Under the pieces are notes generated by a model. The model was not told the DNA's origin. It saw only the letters and a program-made list of their open reading frames with translations, and did no database searches. The position numbers and the translations under genes are program-made. From JAMXLG01 sp963818925 (GTDB lineage: Bacteria; Vulcanimicrobiota; Vulcanimicrobiia; Vulcanimicrobiales; Vulcanimicrobiaceae), in assembly GCA_963818925.1 (NCBI GenBank), contig CAWFTN010000001.1, positions 124,001-188,000 of the forward strand: a DNA stretch of 64,000 nt. The letters are read 5' to 3'. This document shows, piece after piece, positions 40,427 through 48,841 of the stretch; within the stretch, counting starts at the first letter, position 1, and every line of letters starts with the position of its first letter.

Positions 40427-41614
40427 ATGGTAGAAATTCGGTCCCGCCTCTGGCTTCCGTTCACCCAGATGCAGTCCTTCGATGCGTCGCAGCGCACCTT
40501 CATTCGCGGCGAGGGGACCTCGTTGATCGATTCCCGCGGGCATCGTGTCTACGATGCCGTCAGTTCGATTTGGACGACCGTGCACGGTCACTGTCATCCG
40601 GACATCGTACGCGCGATCGCCGAACAGGCCGCGACACTCGATCACGCAACGACGCTCGGAGCGACGAATCCGGTCGCAGAGCGTCTGGCGTCGCGCCTTT
40701 GCGGGCTTACGCAGATGGACTATGCCTTCTTCGCGAGCGACGGTGCAAGTGCCATCGAAGCGGCGCTCAAAATGGCCGTGCAGTATTGGCAGCACGCGGG
40801 CGAACCGCGGCGCACGCGTTTCGTGCGGCTCGTCGACGCTTATCACGGCGACACGACGGGCGCCATGAGTGTCTCGGACATCGGCGCGTTCAAGTCGCGT
40901 TTCGGACCGTTGACGTTCGAGGCGATGCCGTACGACGATCCTACGCTGCTCGAACGCAACGATATTGCGGCGGTTATCGTTGAGCCGATCGTACAGGCTG
41001 CGGCCGGCATGCGAATCGTACCGCCCGATCGTTATCAGGCGTTGCGCAATATTCGCCCGCTGCTCGTCGTCGATGAAATCGCGACCGGTTTCGGAAGGAC
41101 GGGCACGCTGTTCGCGTTCGAACAGCTCGGGCTCGATCCGGATATCGTGTGTGTCGGAAAAGGCATTACCGGTGGCACCCTTGCGCTCTCTGCGACACTT
41201 GCCCGATCGCGCATATTCGACGCATTTCTCGGCGATCCGAACGAGGCCAAGCAGTTCTTTCACGGCCACTCGTACGCCGGAAATCCGATCGCATGCGCAG
41301 CAGCGCTCGCCTCACTCGACGTCTTCGAGCGCGAAACGACGATGGATAACGTTGCGCGCATTGCAGAAGCGTCGTGCGAGCGGCTAGATCGTTTCGCCGC
41401 CAGTTACGTTGTCGCGCAGACGCGGCAAGCGGGTGCGATGATCGGCGTCGAGTTGCAGTCAGCCGAAGAGGGGCGTCGCATCGCCGCCGCGCTCTACGAC
41501 CGCGGCCATTTCACACGTCCGATCGGATCGACGGTGCAATTCGTGCCGCCGTTGTCGTCAACCGTTGCCGAGGTGCACGCGTTCTTCGACGCGTTCGAGG
41601 ATGCCGTCGCATGA
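40427..41614 (+). CDS. bioA: Adenosylmethionine-8-amino-7-oxononanoate aminotransferase
   Basis: A 395-residue class III aminotransferase converting KAPA to DAPA with SAM as amino donor in biotin synthesis. EIRSRLWLPFTQM is the BioA N-terminus, with GRTGTLFAFEQLG and the PLP lysine in CVGKGITGGTLALSATL. It is first in bioA-bioF-bioD-bioB, and its stop overlaps the bioF start by four bases. Confidence 0.95.
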   Translation: MVEIRSRLWLPFTQMQSFDASQRTFIRGEGTSLIDSRGHRVYDAVSSIWTTVHGHCHPDIVRAIAEQAATLDHATTLGATNPVAERLASRLCGLTQMDYAFFASDGASAIEAALKMAVQYWQHAGEPRRTRFVRLVDAYHGDTTGAMSVSDIGAFKSRFGPLTFEAMPYDDPTLLERNDIAAVIVEPIVQAAAGMRIVPPDRYQALRNIRPLLVVDEIATGFGRTGTLFAFEQLGLDPDIVCVGKGITGGTLALSATLARSRIFDAFLGDPNEAKQFFHGHSYAGNPIACAAALASLDVFERETTMDNVARIAEASCERLDRFAASYVVAQTRQAGAMIGVELQSAEEGRRIAAALYDRGHFTRPIGSTVQFVPPLSSTVAEVHAFFDAFEDAVA

Positions 41615-42714
41615 GTTATCTGACACGCGTCGACGCCGCGTTGGAAAAGATTCGCGCGGCGGGGCGCTACCGCAAGTTGCCGACGCATCAACTCACGGGC
41701 GTGATCGACTTTTCTTCCAACGACTACCTTGCGCTCTCGACGAACTCGCAAGTCCTGCAAGCCTTTCGCCATGCGACGCGCGCAGGTTCCGGTGGTTCGC
41801 GCTTATTGGGCGGCCGCAATCGCGAGCATTCGCTATTGGAAGAGGAGCTTGCGGCGTGGCTTGGGCGCGAGCGCGCACTGTTATTTTCGTCGGGCTACCA
41901 CGCCGCACTTGGTGTCATTCCGGTGCTCGCGCGAACCGTCAAAACGATCTATTCCGATGCGCTCAATCACGCGTCGATCATCGATGGGATTCGGCTGAGC
42001 CGCGTGGATCGATCGATCTATCCGCATGCGGCGTTGCCGTCGCAAGCCGAGCGCGCCGGTCCGTCCCTCATCGTGACGGAGTCGATGTTCAGCATGGATG
42101 GCGATAGCGTCGACCTCGATGCAATATTCCGCGATCTCCGCGAGGACGACATTCTGCTCGTCGATGATGCGCATGCGCTCGGCGTTGTCGGAGCGGCCGG
42201 CACGGGGCTGGCGGCAGCATTGAACGATCCGCGCGTCATCGTGCTCGGGACGTTGTCGAAGGCATTCGGCGTTCATGGCGGATTTGTTGCAGGCCCCGCG
42301 TCGTTGATCGAACTGCTCGTGAACGAAGCGCGCACGTTCATTTTCGATTCCGCGTTGCCGCCCGCGATCGCGCTCGCCGCACGCGTTGCGCTCGTGCAGC
42401 TTCGCAACGGTGACGAAGCTCGCAAGCGTTTGCATGAGAACATCGCACGCACCCGCGCGGGACTTGCGTCGCTCGGTATTCCGGTCATCGACAGCCGCGC
42501 GCCGATCGTTCCGGTGGTGCTCGGCAGCGAGTCGCGCGCGATGAACGTCTCCGCGGCATTGCTTGAGAAGCAACGACTCTACGCGCCTGCGATTCGTCCA
42601 CCGACGGTTCCCCCGGGAAGTTCGCGGTTGCGATTGTCGCTGCGCTCGGATCATATCGCGGAGCAGATCGACCTGTTGATCGAGGGAATAGGCGGATGCA
42701 TCGATATTTCGTAA
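41611..42714 (+). CDS. bioF: 8-amino-7-oxononanoate synthase
   Basis: A 367-residue PLP enzyme condensing pimeloyl-ACP (or CoA) with alanine. The start ATG 41611 overlaps the bioA stop (ATGA). An upstream open frame is bioA shadow. Motifs are DFSSNDYLALSTN, GSGGSRLLGGRNREHSLLEEELAAWLG, LVDDAHALGVVGAAGTG and the PLP lysine GTLSKAFGVHGG. Its end overlaps bioD by 19 bases. Confidence 0.95.
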   Translation: MSYLTRVDAALEKIRAAGRYRKLPTHQLTGVIDFSSNDYLALSTNSQVLQAFRHATRAGSGGSRLLGGRNREHSLLEEELAAWLGRERALLFSSGYHAALGVIPVLARTVKTIYSDALNHASIIDGIRLSRVDRSIYPHAALPSQAERAGPSLIVTESMFSMDGDSVDLDAIFRDLREDDILLVDDAHALGVVGAAGTGLAAALNDPRVIVLGTLSKAFGVHGGFVAGPASLIELLVNEARTFIFDSALPPAIALAARVALVQLRNGDEARKRLHENIARTRAGLASLGIPVIDSRAPIVPVVLGSESRAMNVSAALLEKQRLYAPAIRPPTVPPGSSRLRLSLRSDHIAEQIDLLIEGIGGCIDIS

Positions 42715-43343
42715 CAGGCACCGATACGGACGTTGGCAAAACGCGCGTCACGGCGGCGCTGGCGCTTGCAATGAAAACGGCCGGCATGGCGCCGACCATC
42801 GTGAAACTCGTGCAAACCGGCCTCCCGCCCGGCGTTCAAGGCGATGCCGCGCGAGCGGGAAAACTCGCCGAAGTCCGGTTCGTCGAGCTCGCGAGATTCC
42901 CAAAGCCGGCTGATCCATGGTCTGCCGCGCTCGCCTCCGGCGCTCCGGAAGTCCACGCCGGCGAATTGCTCGATGCCATCGCGCACCTCAAGAACGGCGT
43001 CATCGCCGAAGGCGCCGGCGGATTAATGGTCCCGCTCAATGCGCGGGAGCATTTTGGCCACGTTGCGGCGCTCGGCGACTTCGAGACGATTCTCGTCGTC
43101 GGTCTGCGGCTCGGCTGCCTCAATCATGCACTCTTGACGATCAGTCAGGCGCAGCAGGGAGGCCTTCCACTCGCGGGAGCCCTGCTCGTTGAGCGCTGGG
43201 GACCGACTGAGCAGCATTATCGCGACGATGTGATGCGTTCGTTGCAGGGAAAGATTCGCGTTCTCGGCATTCTGCCGTACGACGAAGATGAAGCGAGGTC
43301 GGTCACGGAAGGCGCGCGCCTCTTCAAGTCAGTGTTTGCTTAG
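42696..43343 (+). CDS. bioD: Dethiobiotin synthetase
   Basis: A 215-residue ATP-dependent carboxylase closing the ureido ring of DAPA. The P-loop is GTDTDVGKTRVTAALALAM at the N-terminus, followed by TIVKLVQTGLP and AEGAGGLMVPL. Slightly shorter than E. coli BioD, within the family range. It overlaps bioF and is 18 bases before bioB. Confidence 0.95.
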   Translation: MHRYFVTGTDTDVGKTRVTAALALAMKTAGMAPTIVKLVQTGLPPGVQGDAARAGKLAEVRFVELARFPKPADPWSAALASGAPEVHAGELLDAIAHLKNGVIAEGAGGLMVPLNAREHFGHVAALGDFETILVVGLRLGCLNHALLTISQAQQGGLPLAGALLVERWGPTEQHYRDDVMRSLQGKIRVLGILPYDEDEARSVTEGARLFKSVFA

Positions 43344-43361
43344 CCGTTACGAGGAACGCCG

Positions 43362-44345
43362 TTGTCCCACTCCACGATCGAAGCTGCACGCTATCAACTG
43401 CTCGACCGCGGCCTGCCCGCCGACCGTCAGTTGTTGACGGCGGTCGCCTCACTTCCGGAATCGGAAGTGCCGGATCTGTTGAATCTTGCCGACGAAGTGC
43501 GCGAGCGTTACTGCGGAAACGCGATTGCGGTCGAAGTGCTGTACAATGCGAAACGCGGCGGATGTTCCGAAGATTGTCACTTCTGTTCGCAGAGTGCGCG
43601 GTTTGCAACCGACGTCGAAGCGGAAACGACGTCGAGCGTCGAGGGATTTCTTGCAGCGGCGCGCGAGGCGTATCAACGCGGCGCGACGGAGTTTTGCGTC
43701 GTCGTCGCCGTGCGCGGACCGTCGATGAAGCTGCTCGAACGCGTCTGCGATGCCGTTGCGCTGATCAAGACGGAGTTGCCGCTGAAGGTCGCGGTGTCGC
43801 TCGGAATCTTACGAGAAGATCACGTGTTGCGACTGGTCGAAGCGGGTGTCGACAAGGTCAATCACAATCTCGAGACATCGCGGCGGTATTTTTCGTCGGT
43901 GTGCACGACGCACACGTTCGACGAGCGCATGGGTACGCTCCAACTCGTGCGCAAGCATGAGCTCGAGGTCTGCTGCGGCGGCATCATCGGGATGGGTGAA
44001 ACGGTCGATGACCGGATCGATTTCCTTTGCACGTTGCAGACGCTTGCACCCGAAGAAGTGCCCATAAACTTTCTTAATCCGCGGCCGGGCACGCCGTTCC
44101 AAGATCGCTCGCTCGTCGAACCGGTCGAAGCGCTGCGTTTCGTGGCGATGGCGCGTCTCGCGCTACCGCGCGCGCTGGTGCGCTTCGCGGGCGGCAGGGA
44201 GATCACGCTGCAAGGCCTCCAAGATTTGGGCATGCGCAGCGGCGCAAGCGGCATCGTGCTTGGAAACTACTTGACGACCAGCGGCCGCGGAGACGAAGAT
44301 GACTTCGCGATGCTCGACCGGCTTGGTTTTGAAGTAATGGCGTAG
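43362..44345 (+). CDS. bioB: Biotin synthase
   Basis: A 327-residue radical-SAM enzyme inserting sulfur into dethiobiotin. The SAM-binding 4Fe-4S motif is C-x3-C-x2-C in RGGCSEDCHFCSQS (Cys68, 72, 75). NHNLETSRRYF and CCGGIIGMGETVDDR are BioB signatures. The second (2Fe-2S) cluster should use further conserved Cys and Arg residues, and TTHTFDER and FAGGRE match those regions. TTG start at 43362 with GAGGAACG in front. Its Fe-S requirement links it to SufB. The bioC/bioH genes for pimeloyl synthesis are not in the window. Confidence 0.95.
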   Translation: MSHSTIEAARYQLLDRGLPADRQLLTAVASLPESEVPDLLNLADEVRERYCGNAIAVEVLYNAKRGGCSEDCHFCSQSARFATDVEAETTSSVEGFLAAAREAYQRGATEFCVVVAVRGPSMKLLERVCDAVALIKTELPLKVAVSLGILREDHVLRLVEAGVDKVNHNLETSRRYFSSVCTTHTFDERMGTLQLVRKHELEVCCGGIIGMGETVDDRIDFLCTLQTLAPEEVPINFLNPRPGTPFQDRSLVEPVEALRFVAMARLALPRALVRFAGGREITLQGLQDLGMRSGASGIVLGNYLTTSGRGDEDDFAMLDRLGFEVMA

Positions 44346-44349
44346 CTGC

Positions 44350-45864
44350 GTGGCCGCCGAACCCCAACCCCATCGCGTTCCGCTCGATCAGACGCGGACG
44401 CCGTATTTTCAAGCGCTGCTCGACTACGTCGATTCCGGCGTGCAGCCGTTTCACACGCCCGGCCACATGCAAGGGCAGGGCAGCGACCGCGCATTTCGCG
44501 AGTTCGTCGGCGACAATATTCTCGCGATCGATTTGACGCCGATGCCCGGCATCGACGATCTGCTGCAACCGACCGAATCGATCAAGGAGGCGCAAGAACT
44601 CGCCGCGGAGGCTTACGGCGCCGACCACTCGTTCTTCTTGATCAACGGTTCGACCAGCGGCAATCAATGCATGATGATGACCGCGCTAAATCCGGGCGAA
44701 AAGATTGCAGTACCGCGCAACTCGCACAAGTCGATGTTCGGCGGATTGGTTATGAGCGGCGCCGAGCCGGTCTACATGCAGCCGGCCGTCGATCAAGAAA
44801 TGCACATGGACAACGCCGTGACGGCCGAGACGGTGGAGCGGACGCTGGACGAACATCCCGACGTCAAAGCCGTATATCTCGTGTCGCCGACCTATTACGG
44901 CGTCGCCGCGGATCTGGTGTCGATCGAGCGCATCGTGCACGAGCGCGACAAACTGCTGCTCGTCGATGAAGCGTGGGGCCCACACTTCCATTTCCATCCG
45001 GCGCTTCCGATCTCGGCGACCGCAGCCGGCGTGGATTTGTCGATCAACTCCACGCACAAAATGCTCTCCGCATTTTCGCAGTGCGCGATGTTGCACCAAA
45101 TCGGCGATCGCGTGCGGCTCGATCGCCTCAAATCGGTGCTAAAGATGTTCTTGTCGACATCACCGAATTTGCCGATGGTGGCGTCACTCGACGTCGCGCG
45201 CAAACAGATGGCGACGGAAGGTGCGGCGCTCCTTTCGCAAACGATCGAACTCGCGAACGAAATTCGCGGCCGCTTGAACGCGATCGAAGGCGTCTACTGC
45301 TTCGGCGAAGAGGTGCAAGGACGCGAAGGTGTCTTCGATCTCGATCCGACGAAGGTTACCGTGCGCGTCACGGGGATGGGCTATACCGGATATGAAGCGT
45401 CGGCGATTCTGCGCCGCCGCTACAACATTCAAGTGGAACTCGCTGACTTGTTCAACGTCGTGGCGCTCTTCACGATCGGCACGACGCGCGATGCGGCGGA
45501 GCGTTTCATCACGGCGTTCCAAGAGATGGCGCACGACGAACGGCCGCTCGACATGTACGCGCCATCAGGAATTCTGGAACAACGCATGACGCGCAAGAGC
45601 TATGAATTACCGGCGATCCCGGCGATGCGCATGTTGCCGCGCGATGCATTTTTAGCGGACACGGAGTTTGTGCCGTTCAAAGATTCCGCCGGCCGCATTT
45701 GCGCGGAGACGCTGTCTCCATATCCACCCGGTATTCCAGTCATTTCGCCGGGCGAAGAGATTACGCCGGATTTGATCGAGTATCTGAGGCTCGAATTGCG
45801 TGCAGGCGTTCGCATCCAAGGCCCATACGACGATGAACTCAAAATCGTGCGTGTCGTGAAATGA
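44350..45864 (+). CDS. Orn/Lys/Arg decarboxylase (Bacillus SpeA-type arginine decarboxylase likely)
   Basis: A 504-residue PLP fold-type I decarboxylase. TPYFQALLDYVDSGVQPFHTPGHMQG is the N-terminal hallmark of the family, with FFLINGSTSGNQ, NSHKS, LLVDEAWGPHFHFHP and the PLP lysine Lys237 in SINSTHKMLSAFSQ. The size and absence of a wing domain match Bacillus SpeA-type biosynthetic enzymes (about 480-500 residues), which make agmatine from arginine; lysine specificity cannot be excluded. It begins four bases after bioB, so it is in the biotin transcript. With SpeD, SpeE and MTA phosphorylase in the window it supports polyamine synthesis. Confidence 0.88.
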   Translation: MAAEPQPHRVPLDQTRTPYFQALLDYVDSGVQPFHTPGHMQGQGSDRAFREFVGDNILAIDLTPMPGIDDLLQPTESIKEAQELAAEAYGADHSFFLINGSTSGNQCMMMTALNPGEKIAVPRNSHKSMFGGLVMSGAEPVYMQPAVDQEMHMDNAVTAETVERTLDEHPDVKAVYLVSPTYYGVAADLVSIERIVHERDKLLLVDEAWGPHFHFHPALPISATAAGVDLSINSTHKMLSAFSQCAMLHQIGDRVRLDRLKSVLKMFLSTSPNLPMVASLDVARKQMATEGAALLSQTIELANEIRGRLNAIEGVYCFGEEVQGREGVFDLDPTKVTVRVTGMGYTGYEASAILRRRYNIQVELADLFNVVALFTIGTTRDAAERFITAFQEMAHDERPLDMYAPSGILEQRMTRKSYELPAIPAMRMLPRDAFLADTEFVPFKDSAGRICAETLSPYPPGIPVISPGEEITPDLIEYLRLELRAGVRIQGPYDDELKIVRVVK

Positions 45865-45870
45865 CAATGA

Positions 45871-46209
45871 ATTCCTGAAGGCGCGAGCGCAGCACGAGCG
45901 GGATACTCCTCCAATGGCCGTGCTGCGCGCCTCGTCGGTCTCTCGATCGCATTTCTGCTGATCTACGGCATTTCAATGCTGGAGCCGTACACGACGGCGT
46001 ACCGTTCCGGAATTCGGTCCGGTGATACCCTCGGCTGTACGACGATGCGCGACGGTACGATGTTGTATCCATATGCAAAACTCGACCTGACCATGGCCGC
46101 ACTTTTCCGTCATGCAAACGAGTGTTTTTCCCGCAAATCGGGCGGGATGGACGGTAGAGAAGAGCCTGGCGTTCGGCGGGGAACACGACCTCGTGCGCGA
46201 CACGCTTGA
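45871..46209 (+). pseudogene. Remnant of a membrane/PDZ-like protein
   Basis: An open frame without a good start codon reads AARLVGLSIAFLLIYGISML, a plausible transmembrane helix, followed by YRSGIRSGDTLGCTTMRDGT, which resembles the ligand-loop turn of a PDZ domain. It then continues with low-complexity basic sequence to TGA at 46207-46209. The first in-frame ATG (45976) falls after the membrane helix. It looks like the degraded beginning of a membrane sensor or protease gene. Confidence 0.35.
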
Positions 46210-46420
46210 CATTTAAGCCGGTAGTGGCGCGCATCCAAACATCGCCTAAGGTGAGTTGTTTATAAATGTATCAGCGCGGCGGCGGTATTAGGACCGGCCA
46301 CTCGTGCCGATACAAAGGTGGAGAGGCATTCCTCCCACACGTGATAGTGCTACCGGGCAGGGTCAAGCACAAGATGTGGGTAAAATCTTCTCCACACTCC
46401 CTTGGAAGAGAGGGTCACTG
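46210..46420 (+). other. Intergenic region upstream of the R3H ATPase; TGTGG/CCACA inverted repeat
   Basis: No gene is supported. TTGACA near 46206 lacks a partner -10. TTTATAAAT around 46259 is a possible -10 region. At 46375-46396 TGTGGGTAA faces TTCTCCACA, each one mismatch from the DnaA box TTATCCACA. This may be a regulatory site or coincidence. GGAAGAGAGGG at about 46403 is the ribosome-binding region. Confidence 0.3.
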
Positions 46421-47962
46421 TTGGCGGTTAAGGCGCAATCGATCTCCCCTAGTTGGGAGCTCTCCCAACTCCTCGATATCTTCCCACTCCCCATCCGGCA
46501 AGCGCTCGTCCGGCTTCCTAACCTTGAAGAGATCATTGAAGTCGTGCTCGACCTGGGGCGCCCGCCCGAGGCTCGGTTTGCTGCGGACTTCCGCTATCTC
46601 TCCGAGACGCCGGTGACAAACGAGGACATCGCACACGTTTGTTCTCGTATCTCGCCGTTCGGTGCAGACAATCGGGCTGGTATCGAACAAACACTACATC
46701 GCATCAGTGCGATACGTAACCGGCAAGGTAAAATTGTCGGCCTTACGTGTCGCGTCGGACGCGCCGTCTACGGCACGATCGACATTTTGCTCGACGTGTT
46801 GCGCAGCGGAAAATCGATTTGCTTGCTCGGGCGTCCGGGCGTCGGCAAAACGACGATGCTGCGAGAATGCGCGCGCATTCTATCGGAGGATCGCAAACGT
46901 GTCGTGATCGTCGACACGTCGAACGAAATCGCGGGCGATAGCGATATTCCGCATCCCGGTATCGGTCTTGCGCGGCGCATGCAAGTTGCGGATCCCGCAC
47001 TGCAGCACGCGGTGATGATCGAAGCCGTCGAAAACCACATGCCGGAAGTCATCGTTATCGATGAAATCGGTACGGAAGCGGAAGCGCAAGCGGCACGAAC
47101 GATTGCCGAACGCGGCGTCACGCTCATCGGGACAGCGCATGGACAAACACTCGAGAATCTCTTGATGAACCCGACGCTCTCCGATTTAGTCGGCGGCATC
47201 AGCGCGGTGACGCTCTCCGATGAAGAGGCGCGCCGTCGCGGTACGCGCAAAACGGTGCTCGAACGAAAGGCTCCGCCGACGTTCGATCTTCTCGTCGAGA
47301 TTCAAGATCGCGACCGCCTTGCGATCCACAAGAATGTAGGGGAAGTGGTCGACGCGTTACTGCGCGGCTATCAACCGCAACCAGAGATTCGTCAACGCAC
47401 GGCGAGCGGAGACGTTGCAATCGTGCAGGAAGCGGATACCGAATCGATGCCGCAACTTGCCGAAGCGTACGATCATCAGGATCAGCATGATGAAGCGCAT
47501 GAGAAACCGCTCATGATCTTTCCCTACGGCGTCTCGCGCAACAAGATCGAACGCGCGGTCCACAATTTGCGCGTCAACGCGTCAATCGCGCGCAATTGGG
47601 ACGACGCAGACGTGGTGCTGACGCTCAAGACGCTCGAACGCAAAGGGCAACCGAAGCTTAAGCAGATTGCATCCGACAACGTTCCGATCTACGCGATCAA
47701 GACAAACACGACCACGCAGATTCAAACGGCACTGCGCGACGTGTTCAACTTGGGCTCGATCGACAACGAAGAGATCGCGCTGCGCGAGGCCGAAGAAGCC
47801 GTCTATCAGGTGCTGCTCACGAACCAAGGCATCGAGCTCTCACCGCAGACCTCGTACGTCCGGCGTATGCAGCATCAGCTAGCCGAAAAATACCGGCTGC
47901 AATCGCGTAGCACCGGCCTCGAACCAAACCGTCGCGTCCGGATCTTCAAAGTCCTCGAATAA
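46421..47962 (+). CDS. AAA ATPase with R3H nucleic-acid-binding domain
   Basis: A 513-residue protein from TTG 46421 (LAVKAQSISPSWELSQLL). An open frame from 46304 has no conserved sequence. The SpoIIIAA/Ycf45-like ATPase core has Walker A in CLLGRPGVGKTTMLREC, VVIVDTSNEIAGDSDIPHPGIG, Walker B in VIVIDEIGTEAEAQAARTIAERGV and TAHGQTLENLL. The C-terminal part contains ALREAEEAVYQVLLTNQGIELSPQTSYVRRMQHQLAEKYRLQSRSTGLEPNRRVRIF, an R3H-type single-stranded nucleic acid-binding domain. Homologues occur in cyanobacteria, Firmicutes and Chloroflexi; the function is not settled. Confidence 0.88.
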   Translation: MAVKAQSISPSWELSQLLDIFPLPIRQALVRLPNLEEIIEVVLDLGRPPEARFAADFRYLSETPVTNEDIAHVCSRISPFGADNRAGIEQTLHRISAIRNRQGKIVGLTCRVGRAVYGTIDILLDVLRSGKSICLLGRPGVGKTTMLRECARILSEDRKRVVIVDTSNEIAGDSDIPHPGIGLARRMQVADPALQHAVMIEAVENHMPEVIVIDEIGTEAEAQAARTIAERGVTLIGTAHGQTLENLLMNPTLSDLVGGISAVTLSDEEARRRGTRKTVLERKAPPTFDLLVEIQDRDRLAIHKNVGEVVDALLRGYQPQPEIRQRTASGDVAIVQEADTESMPQLAEAYDHQDQHDEAHEKPLMIFPYGVSRNKIERAVHNLRVNASIARNWDDADVVLTLKTLERKGQPKLKQIASDNVPIYAIKTNTTTQIQTALRDVFNLGSIDNEEIALREAEEAVYQVLLTNQGIELSPQTSYVRRMQHQLAEKYRLQSRSTGLEPNRRVRIFKVLE

Positions 47963-47996
47963 CCGCTATCACCCTGACCCTCTCGAAGGGCAAAGG

Positions 47997-48027
47997 CGGG
48001 GTTCGCAGCAGCTGCGAACCCCGTTTT
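47997..48027 (+). terminator. Rho-independent terminator of the R3H ATPase gene
   Basis: A perfect 12-base-pair hairpin, CGGGGTTCGCAG with CTGCGAACCCCG and a CAG loop, followed by TTTT. The next start codon (48028) follows immediately. Confidence 0.85.
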
Positions 48028-48696
48028 ATGTTTACGCTGCTTCTTGCGGTTCTGCTGGCCGTTGCATCACCGGCGCCGGCAACAACCGTCACCGGCATTC
48101 CGCTCGATGCACCGTGGAAAGTCACGGTGTACGATCTCGTGCATCCGGGATTCAAACATCCCGCTTGGGGCTGGCAACACGCTGAACGCAATTACGATCT
48201 CGCGATGGAACTTGCCAAAGGAGACGGCCTGACGATCGATACCGACGTCCTTTTCGCGGCGTGCATGCTTCACGACATGGCGGCGTTTCCACCATATCAA
48301 GGCAAGGGCGAACACGGTGACGTCGCGGCACAAAAGAGCGAGCCGATTTTGCGCGCCGCCGGATTCCCGATGGAGAAGTTTCCGCGCGTCGCCGCGGCAA
48401 TGCGCGGCCATATGTATTATTCGAATCCGGGCACGGAACCGGAGGCGATCGTTTTGCACGACGCCGATTCCTTGGACTTTCTCGGCGCAATCGGCGAAGC
48501 GCGCATGATTTCGCTGACCGGCGCAAACGGCGAAAGCGCCGCGAAAGAAATCGCGACGCTTAGGACGTTCTTGAAAGATATTCCGCCGAAACTAATCACA
48601 AAAACGGCGAAGAAGATGGGCACAGAGCGAGCCGCGGAGCTACAAACCTTCCTCGACGACTGGCAACGAGAAACGTTCGACGGAAAGCTGCCCTAG
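48028..48696 (+). CDS. Exported HD-domain phosphohydrolase-like protein
   Basis: A 222-residue protein with a signal peptide (MFTLLLAVLLAVASPAPA) and an HD domain: WQHAERNYDLAMELAK (His), then AACMLHDMAAFPPYQGKGEHG (His-Asp) and VLHDADSLDFLG (Asp). HD proteins bind divalent metals and hydrolyse phosphoesters. An exported version is less common, and the substrate is unknown. The ATG follows directly on the upstream terminator, so no Shine-Dalgarno is present; it may be leaderless, or the signal peptide could begin elsewhere. Confidence 0.75.
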   Translation: MFTLLLAVLLAVASPAPATTVTGIPLDAPWKVTVYDLVHPGFKHPAWGWQHAERNYDLAMELAKGDGLTIDTDVLFAACMLHDMAAFPPYQGKGEHGDVAAQKSEPILRAAGFPMEKFPRVAAAMRGHMYYSNPGTEPEAIVLHDADSLDFLGAIGEARMISLTGANGESAAKEIATLRTFLKDIPPKLITKTAKKMGTERAAELQTFLDDWQRETFDGKLP

Positions 48697-48820
48697 TGTC
48701 ATCCTGAGCAAAGCGTAGCGCCGTCGAAGGATCGCCTCAAAACAAGAGCTCGACGAAATTTCGCCGAGCTTTTGTTGCGATTCGCTCCTTCGAGTCCGCT
48801 ACGCTGCGCTCAGGATGACA
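48697..48820. repeat. Long GTCATCCTGAGC inverted repeat (dispersed family)
   Basis: TGTCATCCTGAGC at 48697-48709 is mirrored by GCTCAGGATGACA at 48808-48820. Inside, GTCGAAGGAT is mirrored by ATTCGCTCCTTCGAGTCC. It fills the gap between two convergent genes and encloses a terminator hairpin. Members also occur at 24811-24835 and 54374-54483. Confidence 0.75.
48741..48776. terminator. Bidirectional terminator between HD and PilZ genes
   Basis: AACAAGAGCTCG pairs with CGAGCTTTTGTT (12 pairs, one G-U), and inner CGA/TCG pairing extends the stem. A- and T-rich flanks on both sides suit both convergent genes. Confidence 0.65.
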
Positions 48821-48841
48821 CTAAGGTAACTTCCCGACCGT

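Noticed and set aside
46375..46396. Two DnaA-box-like sites as a possible replication origin
   Set aside because: Each site has a mismatch, only two are present, there is no AT-rich unwinding region, and dnaA, dnaN and gyrB are not nearby.
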